A stretch of 64,000 nucleotides of DNA. Origin: Psychrobacillus sp. OK032 (GTDB taxonomy: Bacteria; Bacillota; Bacilli; Bacillales_A; Planococcaceae). The notes under the pieces are model-generated. The model worked only from the letters and a program-made list of their open reading frames with translations. It did not search any database and was not told where the DNA came from. Location: positions 124,001 through 188,000 of the forward strand of contig NZ_FOGY01000003.1 of the NCBI RefSeq assembly GCF_900111345.1. The letters are read 5' to 3'. The position numbers were made by a program, and so were the translations under genes. Positions 34,532 through 43,026 of this stretch are shown here, one piece after another (position 1 is the first letter of the stretch; each line of letters starts with the position of its first letter).

Positions 34532-35938
34532 GTGAGTCCAAAAACAATTTTTGAAAAAATCTGGAATGACCATGTTGTTGAAGAGGAAGAAGGGAAACCT
34601 AGTCTTCTTTACATTGACTTGCATTTAATTCATGAAGTAACTACACCACAAGCGTTTGAAGGGTTAAGATTGGCTGAGCGGAAAGTACGCCGACCTGATT
34701 TGACGTTTGCGACAATGGATCACAATGTTCCGACAAAAGATCGTTTCAATATTACTGACCCAATTGCAAAAAAACAAATTGATGTACTTTATGAAAACTG
34801 CAAAGAGTTTAATATTACATTAGCGGGTCTTGAGAGTAAAGATCAAGGGATCGTACATATTATTGGTCCCGAACTAGGCTTAACTTTGCCTGGTAAAACA
34901 ATTGTTTGTGGAGATAGCCATACTTCAACCCATGGTGCATTTGGTGCACTTGCTTTTGGAATTGGTACGAGTGAAGTGGAACATGTTTTGGCTACCCAAT
35001 GTTTGCAACAAGAAAAACCAAAAACATTAGAGATTAATATAAACGGAGACTTGCCTATTGGAACATCTGCAAAAGATTTAATTTTGTCTATTATTTCAAA
35101 ATATGGGACCAATTTTGGTGGCGGTTATGTCATCGAATATACGGGAGAAACGATTAGAAACATGACTATGGAAGAGCGTATGACTGTATGTAACATGTCA
35201 ATTGAGGCAGGGGCTAGAGCGGGATTAATTGCACCAGATGAAACAACTTTTGCCTATATAGAAGGTCGACGCTATACGCCTAAAGGGGAGGAGCTGACTA
35301 ATGCAATCGCAAAATGGAGGCAACTTGCTACTGATCCAGGGGCGACGTATGATAAAACAATTACCATTCAGGCAAATGAAGTCGTCCCACAAGTGACGTG
35401 GGGCACAAGTCCAGGGATGGGTACAAATATTATGCAAAGTGTTCCAAACCCAGATGACTTTGCGACGAAAACTGAAAAAGAGGCGGCTAGCAGAGCGCTT
35501 GATTATATGGGACTTACTGCTGGAACACTGATGCAAGACATTCCAATAGATAAAGTTTTTATTGGTTCCTGTACAAATGGTCGAATTGAAGATCTACGTG
35601 ATGTCGCGAAAGTCGTAAAAGGGTACTCTGTTGCTCCTCTAGTCAATGCACTAATTGTGCCAGGATCCCAATCTGTAAAGGAACAAGCGGAACGAGAAGG
35701 ACTAGACAAGATCTTTTTAGAGGCAGGTTTTGAATGGCGTGAATCTGGGTGCAGCATGTGCCTAGGTATGAATTCAGATGTACTTGCCCCTAAAGAACGT
35801 TGCGCGTCTACGTCGAATCGTAATTTTGAAGGACGCATGGGTCGTAATAGCCGAACCCATTTACTTAGTCCTGCAATGGCAGCGGCGGCTGCTATCCAAG
35901 GACATTTTACAGATGTACGTGAATGGAAATTTAAATAG
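34532..35938 (+). CDS. leuC: LeuC-type hydro-lyase large subunit (3-isopropylmalate dehydratase family; probable catabolic citraconase)
   Basis: A 468-residue protein of bacterial LeuC length and pattern. DHNVPT, the cluster-binding [16 protein letters not shown] and [12 protein letters not shown] supply the three [4Fe-4S] cysteines, and [31 protein letters not shown] is a core block. With the small subunit 14 bases downstream it forms an aconitase-type hydratase. LeuCD enzymes also hydrate citraconate to (R)-citramalate. No leuA or leuB is nearby, the promoter is sigma-54-dependent and the neighbours are a lyase and a CoA-transferase, so I infer a catabolic hydratase rather than leucine synthesis. 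GTG 34532 follows GAGAGGTGA; GTG 34523 lies inside that RBS. Confidence 0.9.
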   Translation: MSPKTIFEKIWNDHVVEEEEGKPSLLYIDLHLIHEVTTPQAFEGLRLAERKVRRPDLTFATMDHNVPTKDRFNITDPIAKKQIDVLYENCKEFNITLAGLESKDQGIVHIIGPELGLTLPGKTIVCGDSHTSTHGAFGALAFGIGTSEVEHVLATQCLQQEKPKTLEININGDLPIGTSAKDLILSIISKYGTNFGGGYVIEYTGETIRNMTMEERMTVCNMSIEAGARAGLIAPDETTFAYIEGRRYTPKGEELTNAIAKWRQLATDPGATYDKTITIQANEVVPQVTWGTSPGMGTNIMQSVPNPDDFATKTEKEAASRALDYMGLTAGTLMQDIPIDKVFIGSCTNGRIEDLRDVAKVVKGYSVAPLVNALIVPGSQSVKEQAEREGLDKIFLEAGFEWRESGCSMCLGMNSDVLAPKERCASTSNRNFEGRMGRNSRTHLLSPAMAAAAAIQGHFTDVREWKFK

Positions 35939-35952
35939 GAAGGTGATTAGAA

Positions 35953-36546
35953 ATGGAACCATTTAAAAAGTTAACTAGTGTGGTTACTCCACTAAATCGT
36001 CCGAATATTGATACGGATGCAATAATACCTACTGAATTTTTGAAAAGAATCGAACGTACAGGTTTTGGGCAATTTCTATTCTATGAATGGCGTTTTGACG
36101 AACAAGAGAAGCAGAAGCCTGATTTTGTATTAAATAAACCAGTTTATGAAGGATCTAATATTTTACTGACGGGTTCCAACTTTGGCTGTGGATCCTCCAG
36201 GGAGCATGCTCCTTGGGCATTATCGGATTATGGATTTAAAGTTATTATTGCATCTGCGTTCGCTGATATCTTTTTCAACAATTGTTTTAAAAATGGAATC
36301 TTACCTATTAAGCTTCCTGAAGATATTGTGCAACAGCTTTTTCAGAAAATAAATGAACATGAAAGTTTTCAAATAACGGTAGACTTAGAGAAGCAGACGA
36401 TTAGTGACAGTCAAGGCTTCCAAGTTATTTTCGATGTCGATCCTTATCGTAAGGAATGCTTATTGAAAGGTCTAGATGATATTGGGATAACCCTTGAAAA
36501 AGAAGAGAAGATTAAGCAATACGAGGGTTCCTATATAGTGATTTGA
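35953..36546 (+). CDS. leuD: LeuD-type hydro-lyase small subunit
   Basis: A 197-residue swivel-domain subunit. LNRPNIDTDAIIPTEFLKRIERTGFGQFLFYEWRF is the LeuD opening, and LLTGSNFGCGSSREHAPWAL the substrate-recognition loop region; IIASAFADIFFNNCFKNGILPI follows. These residues decide which C4-substituted malate fits, but I cannot read specificity by eye. It pairs with the gene 14 bases upstream. GGAAGGTG precedes the ATG. Sequence and length are ordinary for bacterial LeuD, so mistaken annotation as leucine biosynthesis is likely. Confidence 0.92.
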   Translation: MEPFKKLTSVVTPLNRPNIDTDAIIPTEFLKRIERTGFGQFLFYEWRFDEQEKQKPDFVLNKPVYEGSNILLTGSNFGCGSSREHAPWALSDYGFKVIIASAFADIFFNNCFKNGILPIKLPEDIVQQLFQKINEHESFQITVDLEKQTISDSQGFQVIFDVDPYRKECLLKGLDDIGITLEKEEKIKQYEGSYIVI

Positions 36547-36576
36547 TATAAAAAGTTTACTAGGGGTGAACATTAC

Positions 36577-37335
36577 ATGGAAAAAGTAAAACCTTTTTTA
36601 TATGCGCTAGGGGACCATATTACGCTGATTGATACGATGGAGGGGGGAAGACGTGGGCGAACAGGTTGTTATGTTATTAACGGAGAGCAATCTGCCATTA
36701 TCGAAACGGGTACCTCTTACGGAATACCGTTTATTTTAGCGGGTATTAAAGAATTAAAGATTAATCCAGAACAAGTTAGGTACATCGTAGTCACTCATAT
36801 TCACCTAGATCATTCGGGAGGGGTGGGTTCTATTTTGCCTCACTTCCCGAATGCAACCATTGTAGTCCATAGACGGGGGGCAAGGCACCTTGTCGATCCG
36901 AGTAGACTTATTATCGGTGCACGTTCTATTTACGGTGGTGACCTTGAAAAAATATTCGGAGAAATCTTACCTGTACCAGAAGAGAGAGTGCTAGTTCGAG
37001 AGGATGGTGATACACTTACACTTGGAAATGGTAGAGTTTTAACATTTTATGATACTCCAGGACATGCAAAACATCATTTTTCTATTTTGGACTCTGTTTC
37101 GAAAGGGATATTTACTGGAGATACAGTTGGGAATAGATATGTAAAAGAATATACTGGACTAGACTTTGAATTTATTTTTCCAGCGACGTCTCCTTCTGAT
37201 TTTGATAAAAATGCTTTATTATCATCAATTGCTAAGCTCGAGAAACTAGACGCCAAAAAAATCTTCCATGGACATTTTGGGGTAACTGAGCCAGTAAAAC
37301 GGAAAACGTGTGATGTAAATTGTCGGAAAATCTAA
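36577..37335 (+). CDS. Metallo-beta-lactamase-fold hydrolase
   Basis: A 252-residue MBL-fold protein with the metal-binding motif THIHLDHSGG (H-x-H-x-D-H, about residues 72-77), further ligands in DTPGHAKHH and GDTVGN, and a C-terminal GHFG. The fold includes glyoxalase II, lactonases and thioesterase-like enzymes; in this operon a role in hydrolysing a CoA thioester or lactone of the pathway is possible. Comparable proteins often carry 50-70 more C-terminal residues than this one. Here the frame ends in an odd Cys/Lys-rich stretch (KRKTCDVNCRKI), followed by a short duplication of GTCGGAAAAT, so the end may be truncated. Confidence 0.78.
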   Translation: MEKVKPFLYALGDHITLIDTMEGGRRGRTGCYVINGEQSAIIETGTSYGIPFILAGIKELKINPEQVRYIVVTHIHLDHSGGVGSILPHFPNATIVVHRRGARHLVDPSRLIIGARSIYGGDLEKIFGEILPVPEERVLVREDGDTLTLGNGRVLTFYDTPGHAKHHFSILDSVSKGIFTGDTVGNRYVKEYTGLDFEFIFPATSPSDFDKNALLSSIAKLEKLDAKKIFHGHFGVTEPVKRKTCDVNCRKI

Positions 37336-37451
37336 AAAAGTCGGAAAATAATCATGGTAATAAGTGTGTATGACAGAGCTACAAGAGGAATGCTTTTTTG
37401 GGGATGGCGCGTTGTCAATAGATCAAAGCAAATTTGAAAAGGGGTAGGAAA

Positions 37452-38387
37452 ATGGGAAAGAAAATTACAATGACAGAGGTCGTTTCTAGGGATGGTCTCC
37501 AAATTGAACCGAACTTCATTGAGACAGAATATAAAATTTCACTTATTAAACGTTTAATGGATGCGGGGGTCAAAAGGTTTGAAGTCACTTCATTTGTTCA
37601 TCCAAAATACGTTCCACAAATGAGTGATGCAGAAGAGGTTATGCGTGGACTGCGAGACAGACCAGATGATGTGACATTTTGTACGCTCGCACTAAACGAA
37701 AAAGGTGTGGAAAGAGCAATTTCCGCAGGTACAGACGAGATTAACTTTACTTTTTCGCTTAGTGAAACGCATAACGGTAAAAATAGCCGTCGTTCTGTTT
37801 CAGAAAGCTTGGAAAATATTAAATCCCTAGTTAAGCGTGCAGATGAAGTCAATATTCCCGTAAATGTTGGAATTGCAACGGGTTTCGGCTGTCCATTTGA
37901 GGGGATTTATTCACCTGACCGATTAATCCCTGTCGTGACACAATTAACTGACTGGGGTATTACGTCAATACTGTTAGCTGACACGACTGGAATGGCTCAT
38001 CCGAATCAGGTAAAACAAACATGCCAGTTAATTATTGAGCAATTTCCAGGAGTTAGATTACAACTTCATCTTCATAATACAAGAGGAATGGGGGCTGCAA
38101 ATGTAGTAGCTGGTATAGAAGCGGGTGTCACTCAATTCGATAGCTCACTTGCGGGAATTGGTGGTTGTCCATTTGCCCCAGGTGCGTCGGGCAATATTTG
38201 TACAGAGGACATCGTTCATATGCTCCACTTGATGGGGTATGAAACAAATATGAATATTGATAAATTACTTCTTATCTCCCGAAACTTAGAAGAAAAGCTA
38301 GGGAAATCACTTCCGGGACAACTGATGAAAGCGGGTAAAAGTACCGACCTTCATTCAAAAGAGTGGCAAGCAGTAACTTCAAAATAA
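37452..38387 (+). CDS. HMG-CoA lyase-like enzyme (candidate citramalyl-CoA lyase)
   Basis: A 311-residue TIM-barrel lyase of the HMGL-like family. VVSRDGLQIEPNFI near the N terminus provides the catalytic Arg-Asp; FEVTSFVHPKYVPQMSDAEEVM, the metal-binding HLHNTRGMG and the catalytic-loop signature GIGGCPFAPGASGN are all present. Family members split 3-hydroxyacyl-CoAs such as HMG-CoA. Next to a LeuCD-type hydratase and a class III CoA-transferase, the best fit is cleavage of citramalyl-CoA to acetyl-CoA and pyruvate; leucine catabolism is less likely because no MCC or IVD genes are present. ATG 37452 follows AAGGGGTAGG; ATG 37434 lies before that RBS. Confidence 0.85.
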   Translation: MGKKITMTEVVSRDGLQIEPNFIETEYKISLIKRLMDAGVKRFEVTSFVHPKYVPQMSDAEEVMRGLRDRPDDVTFCTLALNEKGVERAISAGTDEINFTFSLSETHNGKNSRRSVSESLENIKSLVKRADEVNIPVNVGIATGFGCPFEGIYSPDRLIPVVTQLTDWGITSILLADTTGMAHPNQVKQTCQLIIEQFPGVRLQLHLHNTRGMGAANVVAGIEAGVTQFDSSLAGIGGCPFAPGASGNICTEDIVHMLHLMGYETNMNIDKLLLISRNLEEKLGKSLPGQLMKAGKSTDLHSKEWQAVTSK

Positions 38388-38458
38388 AGGATAATTACAA
38401 ATTTAATTGACTGAATATTACGTCAGATGTTATAAATTAAAAGGGGGAATTGTCTGTT

Positions 38459-39508
38459 ATGAAGAAAATGTTTTTGTTTCCTTTTGTGATTTTATTGATT
38501 GTCCTTTCTTTAACGGCTTGCGGTGAGGCTAAATCTAAAACCGCTAGTGAAGTAGAGCGAGATTCAGATTCTGGAAATACTGAAAAAAATATTCAAAAAG
38601 TAGTGATTGCAGAAGGAAACACAGGGTTTATGCTTACGCCAATTTATGTAGCAGTGGAGAAAGGCTTTTTTGAAGAAGAAGGCTTAGACGTGGAAAGGGT
38701 TACATTAAGTGGTGGATCTAAAGCGCTTACTGCTGTAATAGGTGGGGGGGCTGATATAGCTACGGTTGCTCTTGTCGATACGATGAAAGCAATTGAAAGT
38801 GGTCAAGATGTCCAAGCAATTGGCTCGCTATTTAACCAAATTGGTACAAATATTGTTATAAATAAAGACATCGCAGCTGAAAAAGGGGTAACAGCAGATT
38901 CTTCAATGGAGGAAAAGGTATTAGCTTTAAAAGGACTGAAGATTGGTATTAGTTCGCCTGGAAGCGGTTCAGATCATATTATTCGTAAACTGTTAGAATC
39001 AGAAGGTGTTAATCCGGATCGAGAGGTTGAATTAATTCCTTTAGGGCAGGCGGATGCTCAACTTGCTGCGTTTAAAAATAAAGATGTTCAGGCATTCGTA
39101 TACTCGTCACCAACAACGGATATGGCTACAAAGCTAGATGGAATCATTCTCTTTAACTATAGTAAAGGAGAAGTCGAAGAATATGACGGATTAACTTATT
39201 TAACGCTCGTATCGCAAACTAAGGATTTAGAAGAAAATAAAGAGTTATTTCAAAAAGTAACAAACGCGCTAGCAAAGTCAGGTAAATTCATTGAATCGGA
39301 TAGAGATGGCACTAAGGAAATATTGAAAAAGTATATTGAAGGAATCGATCCAGAAGTATTCAATATTGCATTTGAAAATAACTACCCAGCATTTGCAAAA
39401 TCACCAATGATCACGAAAGAAGGGTACGAAAAAAATATAGAATTTGGAGGCATTGACCTGCCTTTTGATGATGTAGTCAATAATGAGTTTGCAGAAAATG
39501 CACAATGA
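38459..39508 (+). CDS. NitT/TauT-type ABC transporter substrate-binding lipoprotein
   Basis: A 349-residue lipoprotein of the NMT1/SsuA/ThiY family. The leader ends in a lipobox LTACG (cysteine about residue 21). The mature part shows TPIYVAVEKGFFEEEGLDVE, GADIATVALVDTMKAIESGQ and GLKIGISSPGSGSDHIIRKLL, the standard opening of this fold. Members bind nitrate, sulfonates, thiamine precursors or carboxylates such as phthalate. Given the operon, an organic acid is the likely ligand. ATG 38459 is 11 bases after AAGGGGG; a TTG at 38450 is too close to that RBS. Confidence 0.88.
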   Translation: MKKMFLFPFVILLIVLSLTACGEAKSKTASEVERDSDSGNTEKNIQKVVIAEGNTGFMLTPIYVAVEKGFFEEEGLDVERVTLSGGSKALTAVIGGGADIATVALVDTMKAIESGQDVQAIGSLFNQIGTNIVINKDIAAEKGVTADSSMEEKVLALKGLKIGISSPGSGSDHIIRKLLESEGVNPDREVELIPLGQADAQLAAFKNKDVQAFVYSSPTTDMATKLDGIILFNYSKGEVEEYDGLTYLTLVSQTKDLEENKELFQKVTNALAKSGKFIESDRDGTKEILKKYIEGIDPEVFNIAFENNYPAFAKSPMITKEGYEKNIEFGGIDLPFDDVVNNEFAENAQ

Positions 39509-39531
39509 AAATAATCTGATGGGGGTTAATC

Positions 39532-40308
39532 ATGATTAAGTTTACGAATGTGTCTAAAGAATTTGTGCGTGATGGTCAACCTTTCCTTGCTGCAAGAGAT
39601 ATTAATCTTCATATAAAGCAAGGTGAATTTTTGACTGTCATTGGTCCAAGTGGTTGTGGTAAATCAACTGTTCTTAACATGTGCGCAGGTTTGATGAAAC
39701 CGAATGGCGGATATGTGGAGTATAAAGGTAAAAAAGTAAAAGAGATAAATACTAAAGTCGGATATATGACCCAAAAAGACAACCTTTTACCTTGGCGGAC
39801 TGTACAAGGAAATGTCGAAATTGCCCTTGAAATTAGAGGTTTAGGAAAGGAGGAACGAGAAAAGGAGAGTGCTGTCTATATTGAAATGGTAGGACTGAAA
39901 GGATTTGAAAAGCACTATCCTGCGGAATTATCTGGGGGAATGAGAAGACGTGTCAGTTTAGCTAAAATGCTCGTTTATAATCCTGAAACACTTTTACTTG
40001 ATGAACCATTTGGTGCATTGGATGCACAATTGCGTTTGATATTGCAAAAAAAATTGCTTGAGATTTGGAAGGAAACAGGGAAAACGATTATCTTTGTCAC
40101 ACATGATCTAGATGAAGCAGTTGCATTAGGTCAGCGGGTTGCTATCTTTAGTAGAAGTCCTGGGACGATTAAAGTAATTGAAAAGGTAAATCTTCCAATT
40201 CATAGAGACGTTTTCAACCTTCGTAATAACGAAGAATTCATGAATGTGCATGCAAGGTTATGGAGTTCGTTAAGGGATGAGTTTGTGGAGGAGGTGGGTG
40301 CAATATGA
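39532..40308 (+). CDS. NitT/TauT-type ABC transporter ATP-binding protein
   Basis: A 258-residue ATPase of the SsuB/TauB family. Walker A GPSGCGKST is at residues about 42-50, the Q-loop in YMTQKDNLLPWRTV, the signature LSGGMRRRVSLAKML, Walker B TLLLDEPFGALDAQ and the H-loop VTHDLDEAVALG. It drives uptake of the ligand bound by the lipoprotein upstream. Its stop overlaps the start of the permease gene by 4 bases (ATGA), so the two are translationally coupled. Confidence 0.93.
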   Translation: MIKFTNVSKEFVRDGQPFLAARDINLHIKQGEFLTVIGPSGCGKSTVLNMCAGLMKPNGGYVEYKGKKVKEINTKVGYMTQKDNLLPWRTVQGNVEIALEIRGLGKEEREKESAVYIEMVGLKGFEKHYPAELSGGMRRRVSLAKMLVYNPETLLLDEPFGALDAQLRLILQKKLLEIWKETGKTIIFVTHDLDEAVALGQRVAIFSRSPGTIKVIEKVNLPIHRDVFNLRNNEEFMNVHARLWSSLRDEFVEEVGAI

Positions 40309-41162
40309 GTACTCAATCATCTTCTGTCTCTACAAACAACTCGCAAGCGTTGCTTAAAGGAGAAGGCATGTTAAAGCAGAAGCAGACGGCCTCCCCCTTC
40401 ATGAAAAATCTAAAAATCCGTAGCATTCGTCTAGCGATTCTCGTAAGTTTCATTATTATTTGGGAAACAGTGTCAGGGAGGCTCGTCGATAAATTTTGGA
40501 TTAGTTCACCAATAGATATTGTAAGTACTTTATACAAATGGGCAACATCAGGAGATTTGTTTTTCCATCTAAGTATTACGTTACAAGAAACATTTATTGG
40601 TTTTTTCTTAGGTGCTTTTGGAGGGATTTTTGTTGGATTTATATTAGGTCGTTGGGCATTTGCGGCACAAGTGTTAGATCCTTTTATTACAGCGATTTAC
40701 AGTTTGCCTAAAATAGCATTAGCTCCGTTGTTTATTTTATGGTTTGGTATTGGAATTGAGATGAAAATAATCTTTGCTGGAATGATCGTCTTCTTTCTCG
40801 TGTTTTTTAACACATACGCGGGTGTAAAAGACGTAGATGATGACTTGCTTGATGACATTCGCCTAATGGGTGCCAACAAAAGACAGATTATGTTAAAAGT
40901 AATTCTACCTTCTGCAATGACTTGGGTTTTTGTCGGTTTAAAGTTATCTGTTCCTTATGCATTAGTTGGCGCAGTAGTCGGGGAAATTGTTGCCTCAAAC
41001 AAAGGAATAGGATTTTTAATTCAATACTCAGCTGGGAATTTTGATACGGCAGGTACGTTTGCGGCCCTTACGATTCTTATAATTGTATCTGTATCATTGA
41101 ATGCAACACTCTCGATCTTAGAGTCTAAATTGCTTCGATGGAAGAAAACAAATTCGGTGTAA
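40305..41162 (+). CDS. NitT/TauT-type ABC transporter permease
   Basis: A 285-residue permease of the SsuC/TauC family with a cytoplasmic N-terminal extension of about 40 residues and about six membrane helices. ITLQETFIGFFLGAFGGIFVGFILG, DPFITAIYSLPKIALAPLFILWFGIG and the EAA loop DDIRLMGANKRQIMLKVILPSA (about residues 182-203) are typical. It completes the three-gene importer of the island. A strong terminator follows, so the leuC-to-permease block is probably one transcript. Confidence 0.92.
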   Translation: MSTQSSSVSTNNSQALLKGEGMLKQKQTASPFMKNLKIRSIRLAILVSFIIIWETVSGRLVDKFWISSPIDIVSTLYKWATSGDLFFHLSITLQETFIGFFLGAFGGIFVGFILGRWAFAAQVLDPFITAIYSLPKIALAPLFILWFGIGIEMKIIFAGMIVFFLVFFNTYAGVKDVDDDLLDDIRLMGANKRQIMLKVILPSAMTWVFVGLKLSVPYALVGAVVGEIVASNKGIGFLIQYSAGNFDTAGTFAALTILIIVSVSLNATLSILESKLLRWKKTNSV

Positions 41163-41176
41163 AAAAGAAATTCCAG

Positions 41177-41216
41177 AAAAAAGACTAATCTCAAAATACT
41201 GAGATTAGTCTTTTTC
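41177..41216 (+). terminator. Terminator at the end of the leuC-like to permease block
   Basis: AGACTAATCTCA (41182) pairs perfectly with TGAGATTAGTCT (41200), flanked by AAAAA and TTTTT. Confidence 0.9.
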
Positions 41217-41394
41217 TGTGAAAAAGGGCGAAGCTTTAGTTCGTGTGATTCAGCTGAAAATAAGATAAAAATTTGAACCTAGTTATATGATTGTACAGTC
41301 ATTAAAAGATCAACGGTCGTCGGCTTATTTCTATTTTCTTTATAGAGTAAGATGACCTATACTAAAGGTATTGTATAGTTTAGGAGGCGCTGAA

Positions 41395-42738
41395 ATGAAC
41401 AAAGATATGGAAAAACAAATTCAATTCTATCAGTCAATTGTTGACCTTTCTCATTCTGGTATAGCCGGAGTTGATATTGAAGGAAGAATCCTTATTTACA
41501 ATCAATCAGCGGCAGACTTTCTTGGTGTACCAGTTAAAGAGGCAATTGGCAAACTGCTAACAGAAGTTAACCCAGTACAACCAGGGCTAATACAGGTGCT
41601 AGCGGAACAAAGCGTTCAACGTGACCAATTACGTAAAGTAGGACAGAATACAGCAATCATTAATCGCGCCCCAATCTACTATGAGAATGAATTGATCGGT
41701 GCTATATCCACGGTACGTGATATTACAGAATTACAGCAATACGAAGAAAAGATCAGGCGTAAAATAAATCAACAAGGTTTAAAAGCGAAGTGGACATTAG
41801 AACAAATCATTGCAAAATCAGAGCCGATGAGAAGGCTCATCGAATTGGCAAAAAAGTACGCCACCGTTGATTCAACTTTGCTTTTGCAAGGAGAATCGGG
41901 AACTGGTAAGGAGATGCTTGCACAAGGGATTCATATGGTAAGTAATAGGAAAGACGGCCCGTTTGTCGCGTTAAATTGTGCAGCCCTTCCTGAAACACTG
42001 CTTGAAAGTGAACTTTTCGGATATGAAGAAGGCGCTTTCACAGGAGCTAGACGTGGGGGAAAACCTGGTCTTTTTGAGCTTGCACATCATGGGACGATTT
42101 TTTTGGACGAGATGGGAGAGTTGCCACTACTTCTTCAAGCGAGATTACTTCGCGTGTTACAAGAAAGAGAAGTGATGCGAGTTGGGGGCAATAAGGTCAT
42201 CCCAGTTGATGTAAGAATTATTGCAGCAACAAACCGTGATTTAGTTCGGCAAATGAAAGATGGATTATTTCGAGAGGACTTGTATTTTCGGCTTGCTATA
42301 TTAGTATTAACAATTCCACCTTTACGTGACCGCTTAGATGATATACCACATCTGACTAAAGCTTTTTTAAAGGATTGGAAAAAAACATACTATGATCAAT
42401 TGACAAATGAAGATATTCAAAAATTGCAAGCGTACTCGTGGCCTGGAAATGTTCGCGAACTACGTAACTTATTGGAACGTGCAGTCGTTTTGGCTGATGC
42501 TGGAGAACCGTTCGAATTATTCAGTTCGGATGTGTGGCTTTCGACAGAGAAATTACTAACTTCACAAGCAGCTGGAACAGTTGAATCAATCATAAATAAA
42601 CAAGAAGAAAATGAAGAGGAAAAAATTAGGCGTATATTACAAGAAGAGAAAGGACATATGGTACGTGCCGCAGACCGATTGGCGATGCACCGTTCAACCC
42701 TTTGGAGAAAATTAAAGAAATATTCTATCGATATTTAA
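41395..42738 (+). CDS. Sigma-54-dependent transcriptional activator (PAS-AAA-Fis)
   Basis: A 447-residue enhancer-binding protein. Residues about 8-115 form a PAS sensor ([21 protein letters not shown]...[13 protein letters not shown]). The AAA+ domain follows, with Walker A GESGTGKE, the sigma-54 contact loop GAFTGA, Walker [12 protein letters not shown] and [12 protein letters not shown] Fis-type helix-turn-helix is at the C terminus ([22 protein letters not shown]). It resembles AcoR/RocR-like SigL activators of Bacillus. It almost certainly activates the two -24/-12 promoters at 34.47 and 42.94 kb, sensing a pathway acid through the PAS domain. ATG 41395 follows TAGGAGG by 7 bases; it has its own terminator. 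Confidence 0.93.
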   Translation: MNKDMEKQIQFYQSIVDLSHSGIAGVDIEGRILIYNQSAADFLGVPVKEAIGKLLTEVNPVQPGLIQVLAEQSVQRDQLRKVGQNTAIINRAPIYYENELIGAISTVRDITELQQYEEKIRRKINQQGLKAKWTLEQIIAKSEPMRRLIELAKKYATVDSTLLLQGESGTGKEMLAQGIHMVSNRKDGPFVALNCAALPETLLESELFGYEEGAFTGARRGGKPGLFELAHHGTIFLDEMGELPLLLQARLLRVLQEREVMRVGGNKVIPVDVRIIAATNRDLVRQMKDGLFREDLYFRLAILVLTIPPLRDRLDDIPHLTKAFLKDWKKTYYDQLTNEDIQKLQAYSWPGNVRELRNLLERAVVLADAGEPFELFSSDVWLSTEKLLTSQAAGTVESIINKQEENEEEKIRRILQEEKGHMVRAADRLAMHRSTLWRKLKKYSIDI

Positions 42739-42741
42739 ACG

Positions 42742-42783
42742 AAGCTCCTGAAAAGGCAAAAATCCTTTTTCAGGAGCTTTATT
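42742..42783 (+). terminator. Terminator after the sigma-54 activator gene
   Basis: AAGCTCCTGAAAAGG pairs with CCTTTTTCAGGAGCTT, followed by TATTATT. It separates the regulator from the CoA-transferase promoter. Confidence 0.85.
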
Positions 42784-42830
42784 ATTAGAGTGGAATTTAT
42801 TAATTGGATTCATGTAATAAGGATTATTAC

Positions 42831-42869
42831 GTTGCAGTTTACGTTGCATTGTATGTTGCGTTTCGTTGC
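42831..42869 (+). promoter_or_regulatory. GTTGC-repeat cluster upstream of the CoA-transferase gene (probable activator sites)
   Basis: GTTGC occurs four times, at 42831, 42843, 42855 and 42865, spaced 12, 12 and 10 bases, close to one helical turn. The cluster ends about 70 bases upstream of the -24/-12 promoter. The same pentamer clusters upstream of the leuC-like gene. Confidence 0.68.
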
Positions 42870-42939
42870 GTGAGACATCGGTAGCGTTTCTGATTCATTA
42901 AATAAGGTTCATTTTAAGTGTGTTTACCTCGTTTTTTTG

Positions 42940-42957
42940 TTGGCATGAAACTTGCAT
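42940..42957 (+). promoter_or_regulatory. Sigma-54 (-24/-12) promoter of the CoA-transferase gene
   Basis: TTGGCATGAAACTTGCAT, with GG at 42942 and GC at 42954, matches the consensus and differs from the promoter at 34472 only in the five-base spacer. It lies about 85 bases before the ATG at 43027. Confidence 0.9.
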
Positions 42958-43026
42958 TATAAATAGTGAAGATAAGAAAAGCCACTTATCAACTATTTAT
43001 CTATCAACAAAATGGGGGGAATAATT

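Noticed and set aside
34532-36546. Plain annotation as leucine biosynthesis genes
   Set aside because: The proteins are LeuC/LeuD-like, but leuA and leuB are absent, the promoter is sigma-54-dependent and all neighbours are catabolic. I keep the family name but not the pathway.
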